This document shows positions 49,816 to 61,603 of a stretch of DNA of 64,000 nt, in pieces. Within the stretch, counting starts at the first letter, position 1. Each line of letters opens with the position of its first letter. Made by a program: the position numbers and the translations under genes. The DNA is from Zychaea mexicana (Eukaryota > Mucoromycota > Mucoromycetes > Mucorales > Lichtheimiaceae): contig NW_026516834.1 of assembly GCF_025766255.1 (NCBI RefSeq), positions 1 to 64,000 of the forward strand. The letters are read 5' to 3'. A model generated the notes under the pieces. It worked only from the letters and a program-made list of their open reading frames with translations. It ran no database searches and was not told the DNA's origin.

Positions 49816-52800
49816 ATGAAAGCTCCTACTTTTCAGTCACCATTGCTTATGCTGCTACTGCTCTTGTCGACTATTCTGACTCAAGATGGCGTGCTCGCAA
49901 TACCCCGCTTTCATCAAGGCATGTCTCTCTTTTCTATGTTCCTCCCTGTTGTGATAGAGCAATAAGGAGAGTAGCAAGAGCAACACATTAATAAATACCA
50001 CGACGCTTCGCATCTTTGTGTAATTGAACAGTGAACTATCAATACAATAATGGCACGACGTGTCCAGCTGTAACTCGTTATAATGTCACTTGTCCGGTGT
50101 TATGCGTTACCGACCTGCTCAGAGATTGCCCAACACGCATCAATTCGCAAACATGCCCCTACCCCCTTTGCCCTGATGGCTCGTGTCGGTCTGTATGTAG
50201 GAGCACAACCAACGTTTGCCAATGCCCCTCAATACAGCGAGACCAATCCTTCCAGGCATGCTCGACAGGACAGCTTACGGTCGATATACCACATTACGAC
50301 GCCTCCATTGCGGAACAACAAATCCATCGAGCATGTGCAGCTGCGTTAAATCAATCATCTTATCCCACTTGGACAGAGCTTCCTGCAAGCAGCCAAAAAG
50401 ATGCGGTGTGGAACGTATGCAAAGCGCCTGCAAGCATGACTTTTCCGACAGAAGGTGCAAGACAACAGTACCTATTAAGTAAAATTCAAACAAATCGCTT
50501 ATACGTTCCATTTTCCTCCGTTTTCTATTGCAACTTTCTTTAGCTCCAACATTTCTCTCGTATATATTTATCTATTTGGCATTTTACGTATTCCTCGTAA
50601 TATGGATCATGTATAAGAAAGCACGTGAAAAGGTATAGGACTCAAGACATATGCACCTGCTTTCTTATGCAGTATGATATCAAAGTTTGGACTAGGATGG
50701 TTTCTCACCATAAGCTCCATCATGGATTAGAAAGCGCCGACATCAACCAACAATAATGAAAGAGAGCGTTTCACGGGGTATAGCAATGATATATTCGGCA
50801 TATGGATGGTGATTTATACTTCGCTTGTGTCAATCGGTTGGATGGTGTTTTTGCTTATCATTTGTATCGATTACTATGGTTATGTAAGTTCCTGCGACTC
50901 TCGATCAAATCGCGTGCTTTGTTTTAACACAATGCTAACCCCTTACCCTGTATGTAGATAAAAGGAATTCAGTATGCATTGTTTTATGGGTCATATGACC
51001 TGTCGAGCAAAGCCTTCTGCGTCTGCTGGTTCTTAGCTACCAGTTGGTATCTCGTCATCAACATTATGCGCTCTCGCTTACGCAATTTTTTCCGCATCCG
51101 ACAGTCTTTAACGAAGGCACAATATATACAAGTGGAGCAACCACGCAGCGTTCAACGACTCGATGATGTTGGCACGGATGGACGACAAAGTCGAGTTTTA
51201 TTGGACCGGATACAGCGCATCGAAACCAAGGTCAAGAAGATGCTGGGTCTGGATTCAATCGTAATTACAGTTCCTGTTCAACACGGCAGTACATTCCGTT
51301 ATTTCGAATATCACAGTACGCGTTATGTATATCAGCATGATCGTGACGTTTTTGAGCAAACAGTGCCCGATATTGCATTCGATCACGGCGGTCTCACGTC
51401 AGAACAAGCAGCCGACCGCCTTGAACGTCTTGGTCCAAACTTTATCCACGTGCTTGTTCCTAATTTCTTCCAGGCGCTTTGGGAAGAGTGAGTAAATTCG
51501 CAGTCTGTTTAATGATACTCCGGGTATCTTTTACTAAGTTCTTTTACGATCTAGACTTACAGGATTCTTCTACATTTACCAACTCATGATCCTGTGGTGT
51601 TACTTTTACTTGGCCTATTGGCCAATCGGTGTGGCAGATACCGCTGTCATCCTTTTGGCTGCGATAATCAAGGTGTTCGTTCGGCTAAGATCAGAGAAAC
51701 GTGTGAAGAGCATGGCTGAATATGTTGGTGTATGCGATGTTTTACGAGACGACAAATGGGTTTGTAACTTATCGAGCGCAGACTTGGTTCCTGGCGACGT
51801 TATTCGAGTGCAATCACAGCAACTAGTACCAGTGGATGCTGTTCTACTTAAAGGCGATGTTGTGACAGATGAAAGCTCACTCACTGGTAAGTTTGATTGT
51901 TACTGTAATCAGGGCCTCTTTTCGTTAATCTGACATTATATCATAGGCGAGCCCCTTCCTATCCGCAAGTTTCCTGCGAGGGATGCTTCATTTTTGGAGG
52001 AAAAGATCCATCGTTTGTATGCTGGGACAATGGTCAAGCAAGCATCTTCTGATTCTACGGCACTCGTTATGGCGACACGTACGAATACTGACAAGGGGCA
52101 GCTAGTACAAAAGATATTGTTTCCTCAGCCTGTTTCCTTTATTTTCAACGAGCAGCTTAAACTGGTCTTTGCTGTTCTGCTCTGTTGGGCACTCGTCTTG
52201 CTTGGCATTGGATCATGGTGGCTGGGTGGGATTGGTATGACTGCTTGGTTCTACGGTACCACCTGTGCAGCCCAGGTCATGAATCCTTTGCTTCCAGGTA
52301 AAGTAATACAAGGTCCTTACTTATATGTTTTATAGTCAAGTTTCTAAAATGAAAAAAAAATAGCTATTCTTGTTGTCGGACAATCGGTTGCTGGTGGTCG
52401 TTTAAAAAAGAACGGAATCTATTCTGTTGACTTACCCCGTATTTTGATGGCTGGCAAAGTGCGCGTATTTTGCTTTGACAAGACTGGAACGCTGACAAAC
52501 CAAGGTCTCGAATACAATGGTGTCCAGCCGGTCGTACGCCATCAAATTGAAAAGAAGGAAAAGAATGACAGCACTGCAACAAATTTGGGTTTAGGCGAAA
52601 TGAAACAACATTATCAAGACTTGAACCCTGATATCGACCATGAACAATTGCTAAGAATGGGTTTAGCATCATGTCACTCTGTCACGGTACTTGATGATCA
52701 GTATATAGGCAATCCAGTAGACATCGTCATGTTTGAAGCAACAGGCGCGGCGCTTGATTTAGCACAGGAAACCATCCATCTCCGATCACACACGCCAGGC

Positions 52801-54595
52801 GTAAAAGGCTCTCAACTCCGTATCATTCAAAGATTCGAGTTTCAGCATGCGCGCGCATCCATGTCGGTTGCTGCTGTGGATATGGATACAGGCGATATCC
52901 ACGTTTTTGTCAAAGGCTCTTTCGAACGACTCGGCGAAATCTGTGCCAATGTTCCGGACAATTATGATCTACAGGCATCCAAGTTGGCAAGAGACGGTTG
53001 CTATGTATTAGCCATGGCTCATCGTAATCTTGGCAAGCAAATTTCCGAGGAGGCTGTGTGTGGCTGGACAAGAGACCAACTGGAATCGAATGTGTCCATG
53101 CTCGGACTGGTATTGTTTAAAAACATGCTTAAACCTGATACCACGGATGCGATAGCGCAGCTTAAGCGAGGAGACATTCGAACGGTTATGATCACTGGTG
53201 ATAATGCGTTAACCGGTGTATCTATCGGTCAGGCATGCGGCATGCTCCCGTCCAATAGGCCTGTACTACTTGGCGATGTCAGGGACGAGGATGGCCAAGT
53301 AATCTGGACCGACACAGAGACCAACATGCGGCACACAACTGAGAAATCAGAAGTATTCGATGGTTTCGAGCTCGCCATCACCGGGAATGCTTTCCGCACA
53401 ATACTCAAAAATGATCCTGAACGACTACGAGAGCTTTTATTCTCAATTACAATATTTGCACGCATGACACCTATCGATAAGATGCTTTGTATCGAACTCT
53501 TTATGGAGAAAGTAATCACGGCCATGTGTGGCGACGGCGGAAATGACTGTGGTGCTTTAAGGGCGGCTCACGTTGGTATTGCCATGTCTGAAGCAGAAGC
53601 ATCAGTGGTCAGTCCATTCAGTACACCGAGTCGCACAGTCAAGGCTTGTGTGGAACTTGTTATTCAAGGACGCTCCGCGCTCGCTACCTCTTTTGCAAGC
53701 TACAAGTATCTCATCATGTACGGAGAAACCATGGCGACAGTAAAGCTATTCACCTTTTACTTCACCATGTCATTCTCGCAATGGAACTTTATCCTCATCG
53801 ATGCATTCATTACTTTATTCTGCGCGTTTGCGGTGACACAAGCCAAAGCAGCTAAACAGCTTTCCGCACAACGACCTACTGCACGCATCCTTGGTCCGGA
53901 AGTACTAGCGTCAGTCCTGGGTCAACTGGTCATCAATGCACTTTTCCTTATGGGAGCATTCGTTATGCTTTATACACACGACGACTTTTTCCGATGCAAT
54001 GAATGGGATGCCCGAGCTGTCGATAACTCAAAATGGTGGCTTCTAGGCGACAGTTTTGAAACGGACGTTTTAACCTTTGTTTCACTTTTCCAGTTTGTAA
54101 ACGCTGCCTTGATCTTTAATTATGGTTACCTGTTTCGAGATCGGTGGTACCGCAACTACCTCTTGCTGGTTGTGTGCGCAGTATTTATTGCCATTGTTAG
54201 CTACTGGGAACTTGCGGGTAAGTGGCAAAAGCGACAGAGGCGATGATGGAGGGTCCAAAAAAGAGCTAACGCACAAGCAAACTTCTTTTCTTTTTGTTGT
54301 GTTCGGTTATTTTGTTTGTTATACAGATCCAAACCCGTTCGGATGTGCAGTCCGTCTTAATTGTGGCAACCCTGATGTACTTGAGTCACTCGGGTACCCA
54401 AGGCCTAGTTACCCGATTGAGCCTTATAATAACCCATTGGGACACAATGTGCTTCCACAGTATTTCCGTTACCGACTGTGGGTTTATTCGATAGGTAACA
54501 TGGTAGCAACACACGCGTGGGAACTGCTGGTTGTTCTTGGGCCAGTCCGAGACTGGTGCAAAAAGCGATATGTACAAAACACTGGTTCATTTTAA
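49816..54595 (+). CDS. P5-type cation/polyamine-transporter-like ATPase
   Basis: Nine exons: 49816-49918, 50032-50478, 50544-50632, 50731-50883, 50958-51487, 51555-51886, 51947-52297, 52364-54217 and 54327-54595. Phases agree, 1375 residues. A signal peptide (PLLMLLLLLSTILTQDG) and a ~150-residue domain with about 15 Cys come first, then extra N-terminal membrane helices. ATPase motifs: actuator TDESSLTGE, phosphorylation CFDKTGTLTN, ITGDNALTGVSIGQACG, and hinge CGDGGNDCGALRAAHVGIAMSEAEAS, the last typical of P5 ATPases. The TM4 motif, PPALP in P5B members such as ATP13A2/Ypk9, is NPLLP here. P5 ATPases sit in ER (P5A) or vacuole/endosome (P5B) membranes. Intron 1 appears to use a GC donor (GCATGT). 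A divergent P5 member is the best call. Confidence 0.88.
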
Positions 54596-55488
54596 TAGCT
54601 ATTACTTAATTCTGCTGTAGTCTTTCTTTACTGTGTCCAATAGGGCTAAATGTATTAAATAGTTTGTATGCAAAACATGCAGATCTAAATGGTGGGGAAA
54701 ACTCGGGCTATTTTAGAAATGTCGCTATGTGTCTGAATGCGTGCATTATGCAACTATTCATACGGGCTATGATGATACTTTATGTGGATGCATTTAACCT
54801 TGCTACTGCTGCTACCTGTAACTCTCGCTAAGAATCATGTCAAGATGTTGGTTAGTAGCACAAGTGAAATATTGTCTATTACTTCTGTATATGTACCCTA
54901 GTTTTAAAAAAATGGACCGTAGGTAAAAGAAGCACTTCCCCGTTCCAGTATAGCATACCATCGAATGGCTGAAAACTCCTTTTAGTCAACCGGATACCGG
55001 ATATAAGGGAACTCAGTTTCAGGCAGACATAAATCCGAAACAGCAAAGGCCAACTTTGTTGCATGATGTAGCTGAAGTTGACTTTTCTGTGCTTACCACC
55101 TGAGGTATGACAATGCTACTACAATGCAAGAGGTCCACAATCGACTTCCTCAATCCATGTATACAGTGTCACTGGTGTGATCCCGGTGTTCTGGAATCAT
55201 TCGGGCCCCCGCACCCGATTATCCAGATTAAGCGTAACCATGTTTCTGTGGTATTTCTTGTAAAAACCATCTATATTGCGGGCTTTTACTGAAGTTGGAA
55301 GAAGAAGGTGGTGGCAACATGCGCATGAGAACCCTTTGGGTCCATTCACGACCGGAGCGTATGAAAAAAGTGAAAGTAGTTTATTGTGTTGCTTTTATAT
55401 GGTTTGTTTATTTGTGGATTAAGTATAAATTATATACAAATGCTATTTCTGAAATGTTGTACGCATGCATGCATGAGTCGTGTTTTTT
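54596..55488. other. Downstream flank with duplicated ATPase fragment
   Basis: Contains the decayed exon copy listed separately. Otherwise AT-rich, no gene. Confidence 0.45.
55150..55290 (+). pseudogene. Decayed copy of the P5-ATPase last exon
   Basis: Reads CDPGVLESFGPPHP followed by IIQIKRNHV, closely parallel to CGNPDVLESLGYPRPSYP and IEPYNN in the authentic last exon (about 54362-54425). The nucleotide order also matches with indels. It lies ~0.6 kb beyond the real stop, so it is a short tandem-duplication relic. Confidence 0.65.
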
Positions 55489-56526
55489 TTACTGATACTT
55501 TGAGCAGATTTCCTTGAGAGTTTCGGCACTCTGTTCCAAGCGGCCGCGCTCCTCCTTGCTGAGAGGAATGTCAAAGATCTTTTCAACACCGTTATAGCCA
55601 AGCTTGGCAGGCACTGAAAGCACGGTTCCCATTGATTCAACATAGACAGAAAGAGGGCGGACTTCGCTCTTGTCAAGCAAGATGGCCTCGACCAACGATG
55701 CAGTACAAGCACCAATGCCATAATAAGTAGCACCCTTCAGCTTGATGATTTCCATTGCCTTGTTTGTAATCATCTTCTCCACCTCAGCCCTATCCATAGC
55801 CTGCACCTCGGGGAATGACAACAAGGGTTTACCGGCGACCGTCGCCGACTCCCACGCAATAAATTGGCTATCACCATGTTCACCCAAAACAAATGCGTGG
55901 ATGCTGGATGCAGCGACCTTTAGCTTTTGAGACAGATAGACACGAAGACGAGAAGTATCCAAGAAGGTGCCCGAGCCAAGCACTTGGTTGCGTGGAAGGC
56001 CAGAGAGCTTGTGGGCAATATGGGTCAAGACGTCGACGGGGTTGGCGACGAGAATCATGATGGCTTCCTTGCGAATAGGCTGCATGGCGCCAATGACGCT
56101 GTTTAGAATCTTGTAGTTTCGATCGATCAACTATCAATGGTAATTTTGGGGTAAGGTTTCAATTAGAGCATTTCTGACATACATTCATCAATTTTCCCAC
56201 TGATCATTGCCCAAAAACTGATAGAGGAAGCATTTCACATGGATATGCTATCTTACCTGAGTGCGCGATTCACCCTCCTTTTGTTTGGCACCGGCAGTAA
56301 TGATGATGACATCGGCTTGACCAGCTTCCTCGCTCGTGGCACCACGCACCTTAGTGGTGCTGACCAAGTTGGCATCACTTAAGTCAAGAACCTGACCGCG
56401 AACGATATCTGGAACGACGTCGACCATCAAGACTTCCGAGGCGACGTCCCGGAGCATGACTGCATAAGCAATCGTGGCACCGACAGAGCCGGCACCGACA
56501 ATAGCGACTTTGCTGCTACCACCCAT
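55489..56526 (-). CDS. L-lactate dehydrogenase
   Basis: Exons 56257-56526 and 55489-56130, 303 residues. The Rossmann start is [17 protein letters not shown]. The substrate loop [13 protein letters not shown] has the Gln that marks lactate rather than malate dehydrogenase, plus the loop Arg. [26 protein letters not shown] and the catalytic His in [15 protein letters not shown] complete the site. It interconverts pyruvate and lactate with NADH in the cytosol. Homologues are known in lactic-acid-forming Mucorales such as Rhizopus. The single intron splits the active-site loop, right after the conserved Arg-Thr-Gln. Confidence 0.95.
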
Positions 56527-58941
56527 TGTTTGTTGTTGTTGTTTGTTGAGTTGGGAGAAAAAAGTGTAAAAGATGAAAAGGCGAGAATAAAGGGAAAGAG
56601 TTGTTGGGCTTTTCTCCAGTGGCAATTTTTCCCGAGCTTTTATAGCAATCAGCATGGGTTTTAAGTGTCACTTTACACGGACTTGTCTCATGCTGTTGTA
56701 ATGGCGTGACGTTTCCTGCCGTCGCTCTTTTTAGGTATGTGTGTGTGTCTGTGCGAGTACAACGCGAACTCTTATCTGTACAGATCCGTGAGTCTGTACG
56801 CCTTGGCGCACGTTTTGACTCGCTTCAACGATCGGATGATTCCGGTGTTTCATGTTCTTTTGGAAGATTGCAGTTGAAGAAAAGAAAAAAAAAGCATGCC
56901 ATATACACTAGTGTTGTTCTTGCTCTTTCGACAGAATGCACTGCTAATTTCTGGTTGTTGGTTTCCACGGCTGCCGTAACCAGGGAACCGGACCCTGACT
57001 TCAAATGTTCGGCAAATTTACTCAAGCGCATGAAGTTGTCACCTCATTCGTTGCCTTAGCAAATCCCTGTTATCGGCCACGTTTTGACATAGCCACTCCA
57101 TACACCATGTTCATGGAAAGTCAACGTGTTATTTGCACAGCAGCGACAAACAAGCGAGTGAGATATTACGTGTCGAGTTGACACTTACCTTCTTTGCTTA
57201 TAAAAAAATTAATCACAGCTGTCCCATTTGAAACACCATTAGAGCATTGCATGGGCTAATTGGACAAATGACATGCATCTCAAGCATAAGCTTTCTATTT
57301 TTCTTTGCATGCTTTGGTATTTTATATTTTGACGTAATTTTGGTCCCCAGAATTAGAGACGTATAGCAAATTAATCGGTACACCTGTTCATCGGGCTCTC
57401 TTAGTCTCACTGTCTTTACCTTGTTCCTTCTCTTTTCAGACCATCCACGCCTGAATCTTTTAATTAGAAAAGAAAGGCACTTCTGTATCAAAAGCTTGTC
57501 AACGATTCTTTTGAAGACGAAATAATCAATGAAGTCATTTATGATTGACTTATGAAGATGGTGCAGATTTGAACAAACTTTGAAGCATAACAAATACAAT
57601 CTGGGGTCGCACGGTGGATCTTTACATTTTGATGGCCGTTTATTACTGTATGCGCCACAGAACTTAACGTAAGTTTATTAATTGCTAATACACGTTTCTG
57701 TCAGCTTCTATACCTTCAGAACCTGCGTTCGTGCAGTTGCTCATTTTAAGATTTCAGAAGTAAAAAGGGAATAATGCCGTCCACAGTACTGCTGCCAAAC
57801 GTACTTGAAATGAGAACCGACCCGGAATATCATTCACGACATTGTTCCGCGGCTCATCACATCTGTTTTGCTTGCAGTGAATCCTTTCAATATGAAGGCG
57901 TCTCTGGGTGACCGTGTGTGGCATTCAATGAAACTTACTAAACAAAAGATAATGCCTCAACTTGGTGTTAGGACGATTACAGTTTTAGCAACGATATGTA
58001 ATAACAATATGGTGAATTTTTACGCTTTTAATAAGACGGAGAGGAATGTGTTGAAGCCAAGATTTTGGATGTAATGGGCTCATGAATGACACTATTCTTC
58101 GGTAAACAGGCCTATCACTGGTTGAATAACAAGGTTACCTAGCATGAATTTAGCAATCTACACCATATCAACGCTTTCGTTATGAACATTTGCCCGTTAG
58201 AAAAGCACACATGGTAGTATGTAGCCATATAGACTTATGGAGAAACCAACACATCAAATTGTACTCACGGCTGCTCGCTTTTTTTTTGTAAGGTTCAGTA
58301 CTACGTCGCCAGTCGCTCGTATGAGCCTTGTAAATGCATATAAATTTGGAGGATCATAGACTTGGCTATAAAGTAGAAGTTAGTAAAGTGATGTGAAGCA
58401 ACAAAAATGGAGAGAGAGCACTTGTTATTTCGCGTAATCTGGAAGTAGAGGAATGGTCTGCGTTGGGAAATAACGGAAACATTATTAAAGTATGTTCATG
58501 GCTTCATTGATCTTGTCATATATGCTAGCAATATATTCATTATATACTGCTTTGTTCCGGGCAACAACTGTAGCACAGCCCAAAAAAACACTCGAGTTTA
58601 ATCATTTATAGATATATAAATCTGTAGCATATATCATACTCAATTAAGTTACATCGGTAAACACCTCTCAAAAGCAAATATAGACTCGCTGATACTCGAT
58701 GAAATATTAGAATCATATCTATCATATGAAAATAACGTTTAATAATAGCCTAAAAACATGGCTCAACAACAGCTGTTGGGTTACACTACGTCGCTCTCCT
58801 AAACTTTTTTTTTCTCGATACACGAAACAAATTCAAGCGAAAAGAATGTGAAGAAAGCACTAGTTTTTTATTTGTTTGTTGTTGTCGTGGCTGTCGGTGA
58901 GCACAAGTGCATAGGCGTATATTCACACGGATGATGATATC
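56527..58941. other. 2.4 kb gene-poor region
   Basis: No intact gene accepted. A minus-strand frame at 57213-57599 (rich in Lys/Arg/Ile, for example KRFRRGWSEKRRNKVKTVR) and plus-strand pieces at 57770-58074 (EMRTDPEYHSRHCSAAHHIC then another frame VNPFNMKASLGDRVWHS) look like decayed coding sequence. I cannot name a family; transposon relics are possible. The left end is the LDH promoter. Confidence 0.35.
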
Positions 58942-59786
58942 CTATTTCAGTTCGGCCAAGACTGCCTCAGCAGAAGAATCCTCGACGTTGCCGCCAGATT
59001 CCACACCCAAGTACTTGATGACAAGGTTGTCGACAATCATGGCATAGCGCTTAGAACGCTTACCGATACCAAGCGAAGACAAGTCCAGCGTCAAATCAAG
59101 TGATTCGGTGAAGGTACCAGCACCATCACCAGCGAAAATGATGTTTTTGTTGGCACCTGTCACTTTTCCAAAGGCGTTCATAACAAATCCATCATTGACA
59201 GCAACGCAGATGACCTCATCCACACCCCTAGCCTTGAGTGCATCGTAGTTCTTGACGAAACCGGGGAGATGCTCCTGGGTGCAGGTGGGCGTGAACGCAC
59301 CTACAACGTTGAGTACAGTTTGTCATCCACATCGTCAGCTTCTATATGCTTCGTGTGTCATGCGCTGTTATCAACATGGATGATTTGTTACCTGGGATAG
59401 CAAAGATAACGGCCTTCTTGTTCTTGAGGTTGTCGTGGATCTTGTAAGGCTGTGGACTGTAGGTATACCGTAACAGCAGTAAGCCATCTCGTTTTTCTGG
59501 GACACTAACCATAACCCGAATACACTATGACTTACACCGTGCATGCGTTCAGCTCTTCCTTTTCGTTGTAGGGAACGTAGGTCAACTCGCCATTAGGAAT
59601 CTATCATTAAAAATGATTTTAAATATGAGCACTATCTGGTTAAACTACCGGGTGTAGGAAGACGGAAATAGAGAATCGTCTTCTTACTTCATCACCAACT
59701 TTGACGGTCTAACCATAGTCGAAACACAGTGTGAGCTTTAAGATTCCCTTTGCCTTTTCTCATGAAGACACATTTTGGCCTACCAT
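58942..59786 (-). CDS. Type II (Prx5/Ahp1-like) peroxiredoxin
   Basis: Five coding exons, 59784-59786, 59688-59708, 59536-59600, 59392-59456 and 58942-59300, sum to 170 residues. The first coding exon is just the ATG, followed by a 21-base exon (TVKVGDE). The peroxidatic Cys is in GAFTPTCTQEHLPGF; other blocks are GVDEVICVAVNDGFVMNAF and FAGDGAGTFTESLDLTLD. A Cys near residue 30 (ELNACTV) could resolve it, as in yeast Ahp1. The enzyme reduces peroxides with thioredoxin or glutaredoxin. No targeting peptide is seen, so a cytosolic form is likely. It ends NVEDSSAEAVLAELK. Confidence 0.94.
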
Positions 59787-61603
59787 ATTGAAAGCTCTTT
59801 CGTCGAGTAACTGAGATAAGAAAAGTGGGAAAAGAAAGGAAAAGAGATAAAGACGCGTTCTCCGAGCTTCGAAGGATCCAGGTTTATGCGGTTTTATTTT
59901 TGGCAAAAGTAAACGATGCTATATCCGGTATGGCTCTTCATTATTTATTTCCCATCACTGCACTGCAACGAGCACTTTCAGCGTCAAGGAGCAGGTGTAT
60001 TCTGCTGCCCTTTCGAATACAACTCATAAGAGGGGAAAGACACACTCCTTCTCCTGCTACTGGATTGTCCGTTTGCTGAGACGTTGACCAAGGTGCTGTT
60101 AAGCACAGTGGCTAAAGGTACCAGATAAATAGTCTACCATCGGACCTTTGGCTAGCTATACCAGTATCTGCAGGAACTCTATCGAGTGGTTGCACAGTCA
60201 ACCGGAACAATACTGGTTAAAGAATCTTCAACGCGGCAGTTTTTGTATAGGCCACACGTCAATTCCACGGCTGTGTGCCTGACATGAAACGATTGTGCAG
60301 ACACACACAGGGGAGAGAGAGAGAGAGAAAGAGCGCTACCAGATCATGAGATAGGCCCTGATGTAGTAGGAAGAGCCGAAACAAGGATCGTCAAATACTG
60401 CATGTTGCTAACGAGGTGGGTCGGTAACACACATGGACCAATCAAAACGTTTCTTGTACCGCTACTGCCAAGCGCCCCCAAAAAAATAAGAGTCTTCTTC
60501 GTCTGTGAGGATCTTGAGTAGAATTACAGAAAGAACCGTATTCTCCAAAACGACTTTAGAAGCGTACATCCACAGCGAACGCATAAACCGTCCGGAAAGG
60601 GCAAATTGAAAACTTTTGCTCTGCTGCCTGACACGTGCTGCTGCTGCTGCTTGTGTTGTACGTGCGTTAAAATTTGCCTGTCCGGCCCCGCCGTCCGCTA
60701 TTTTTTTGAGTCGTCTCTTTTCTTTCTTTCTTTCTACACACTTACGCACAACACATACAAAAGAACCCTTCCACGCGGGTTCATTCAAACAAGCGACCGG
60801 TATTGTCTCTTCTCTCTCTTTCTCTCACACTCAATGATTCTTTATATACTCTGCTCCACCTTTTTGCCGCTACCTTCGTCTGTCCGTTCACATGCATGAA
60901 GAAAAGAAGCATTTTTTTTTCTCTCCCACCCCAAAAGATCTGTTTTGTATTGATTTGATTTACATGGGTGGCGGTGGGTGGCGGCCGGCAGCAGCAGCGG
61001 CAGCAGCAGCAAAAAAAAGAAGCAGAAAGCATTTTCTATGAAAATCCTCTTTTTTCTTTGCATGCATTCCTTTCTAAACAGTTGATCTTCTACCCAATCC
61101 ATTCTCACAGAAATCAAAGAAACACCGGTTTTTAACCATTTTCCACCACCACTACATACACTCCACCACCACAAAAGACAAAAGCCCTGTTTTTTCTCTT
61201 CCACCTAACTCATCCATCCCACCTTACTCGCGTTTTGCTTCTTTTGATTGAACGGGCGCAGACATTCCTTTTTTGTAATCGGTAAGATGTCTTTAAAAAA
61301 ATACTTTTATGTGGTTAACTGACTTTGTGCACTTTTATCACGACAGGGAAAAAATAAGTACACATAGTCAAAGGTAAAGTTACTTGTCTTTTTCTTTTTT
61401 GCCCTTACCCTAAAGTGTTTTGTGAAAAGAGGATTTTGGGGTAAGCGCTGTGATGCAAAGCATGCAGACACACTATTCTTCTTTGTCCCTTGGCACATAC
61501 ACCATATTGCTACTCTGTTTCTCGATCCAAAGGAAAAACGAGAAACCAAGAGTCCAGTGTTTTGCTTATTGATTTAACAATACAGACCATAAAATATATC
61601 GGC
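59787..61603. other. Peroxiredoxin / KH-protein divergent intergenic region
   Basis: About 1.8 kb with low-complexity tracts: GA repeats near 60312-60334, CT repeats near 60808-60830, GGTGG/GCAGCA repeats at 60965-61010 and T-rich leader sequence. No gene is supported. The long pyrimidine-rich stretch before 61604 is probably promoter plus 5' UTR of the KH gene. Confidence 0.45.

Noticed and set aside
49816..49918. Joining the Reeler gene and the ATPase into one gene
   Set aside because: The Reeler ORF has its own stop after a complete TM anchor and the ATPase has its own signal peptide.
56706..57059. 117-codon plus-strand frame upstream of LDH
   Set aside because: Composition random, no conserved block, lies in the LDH promoter side.
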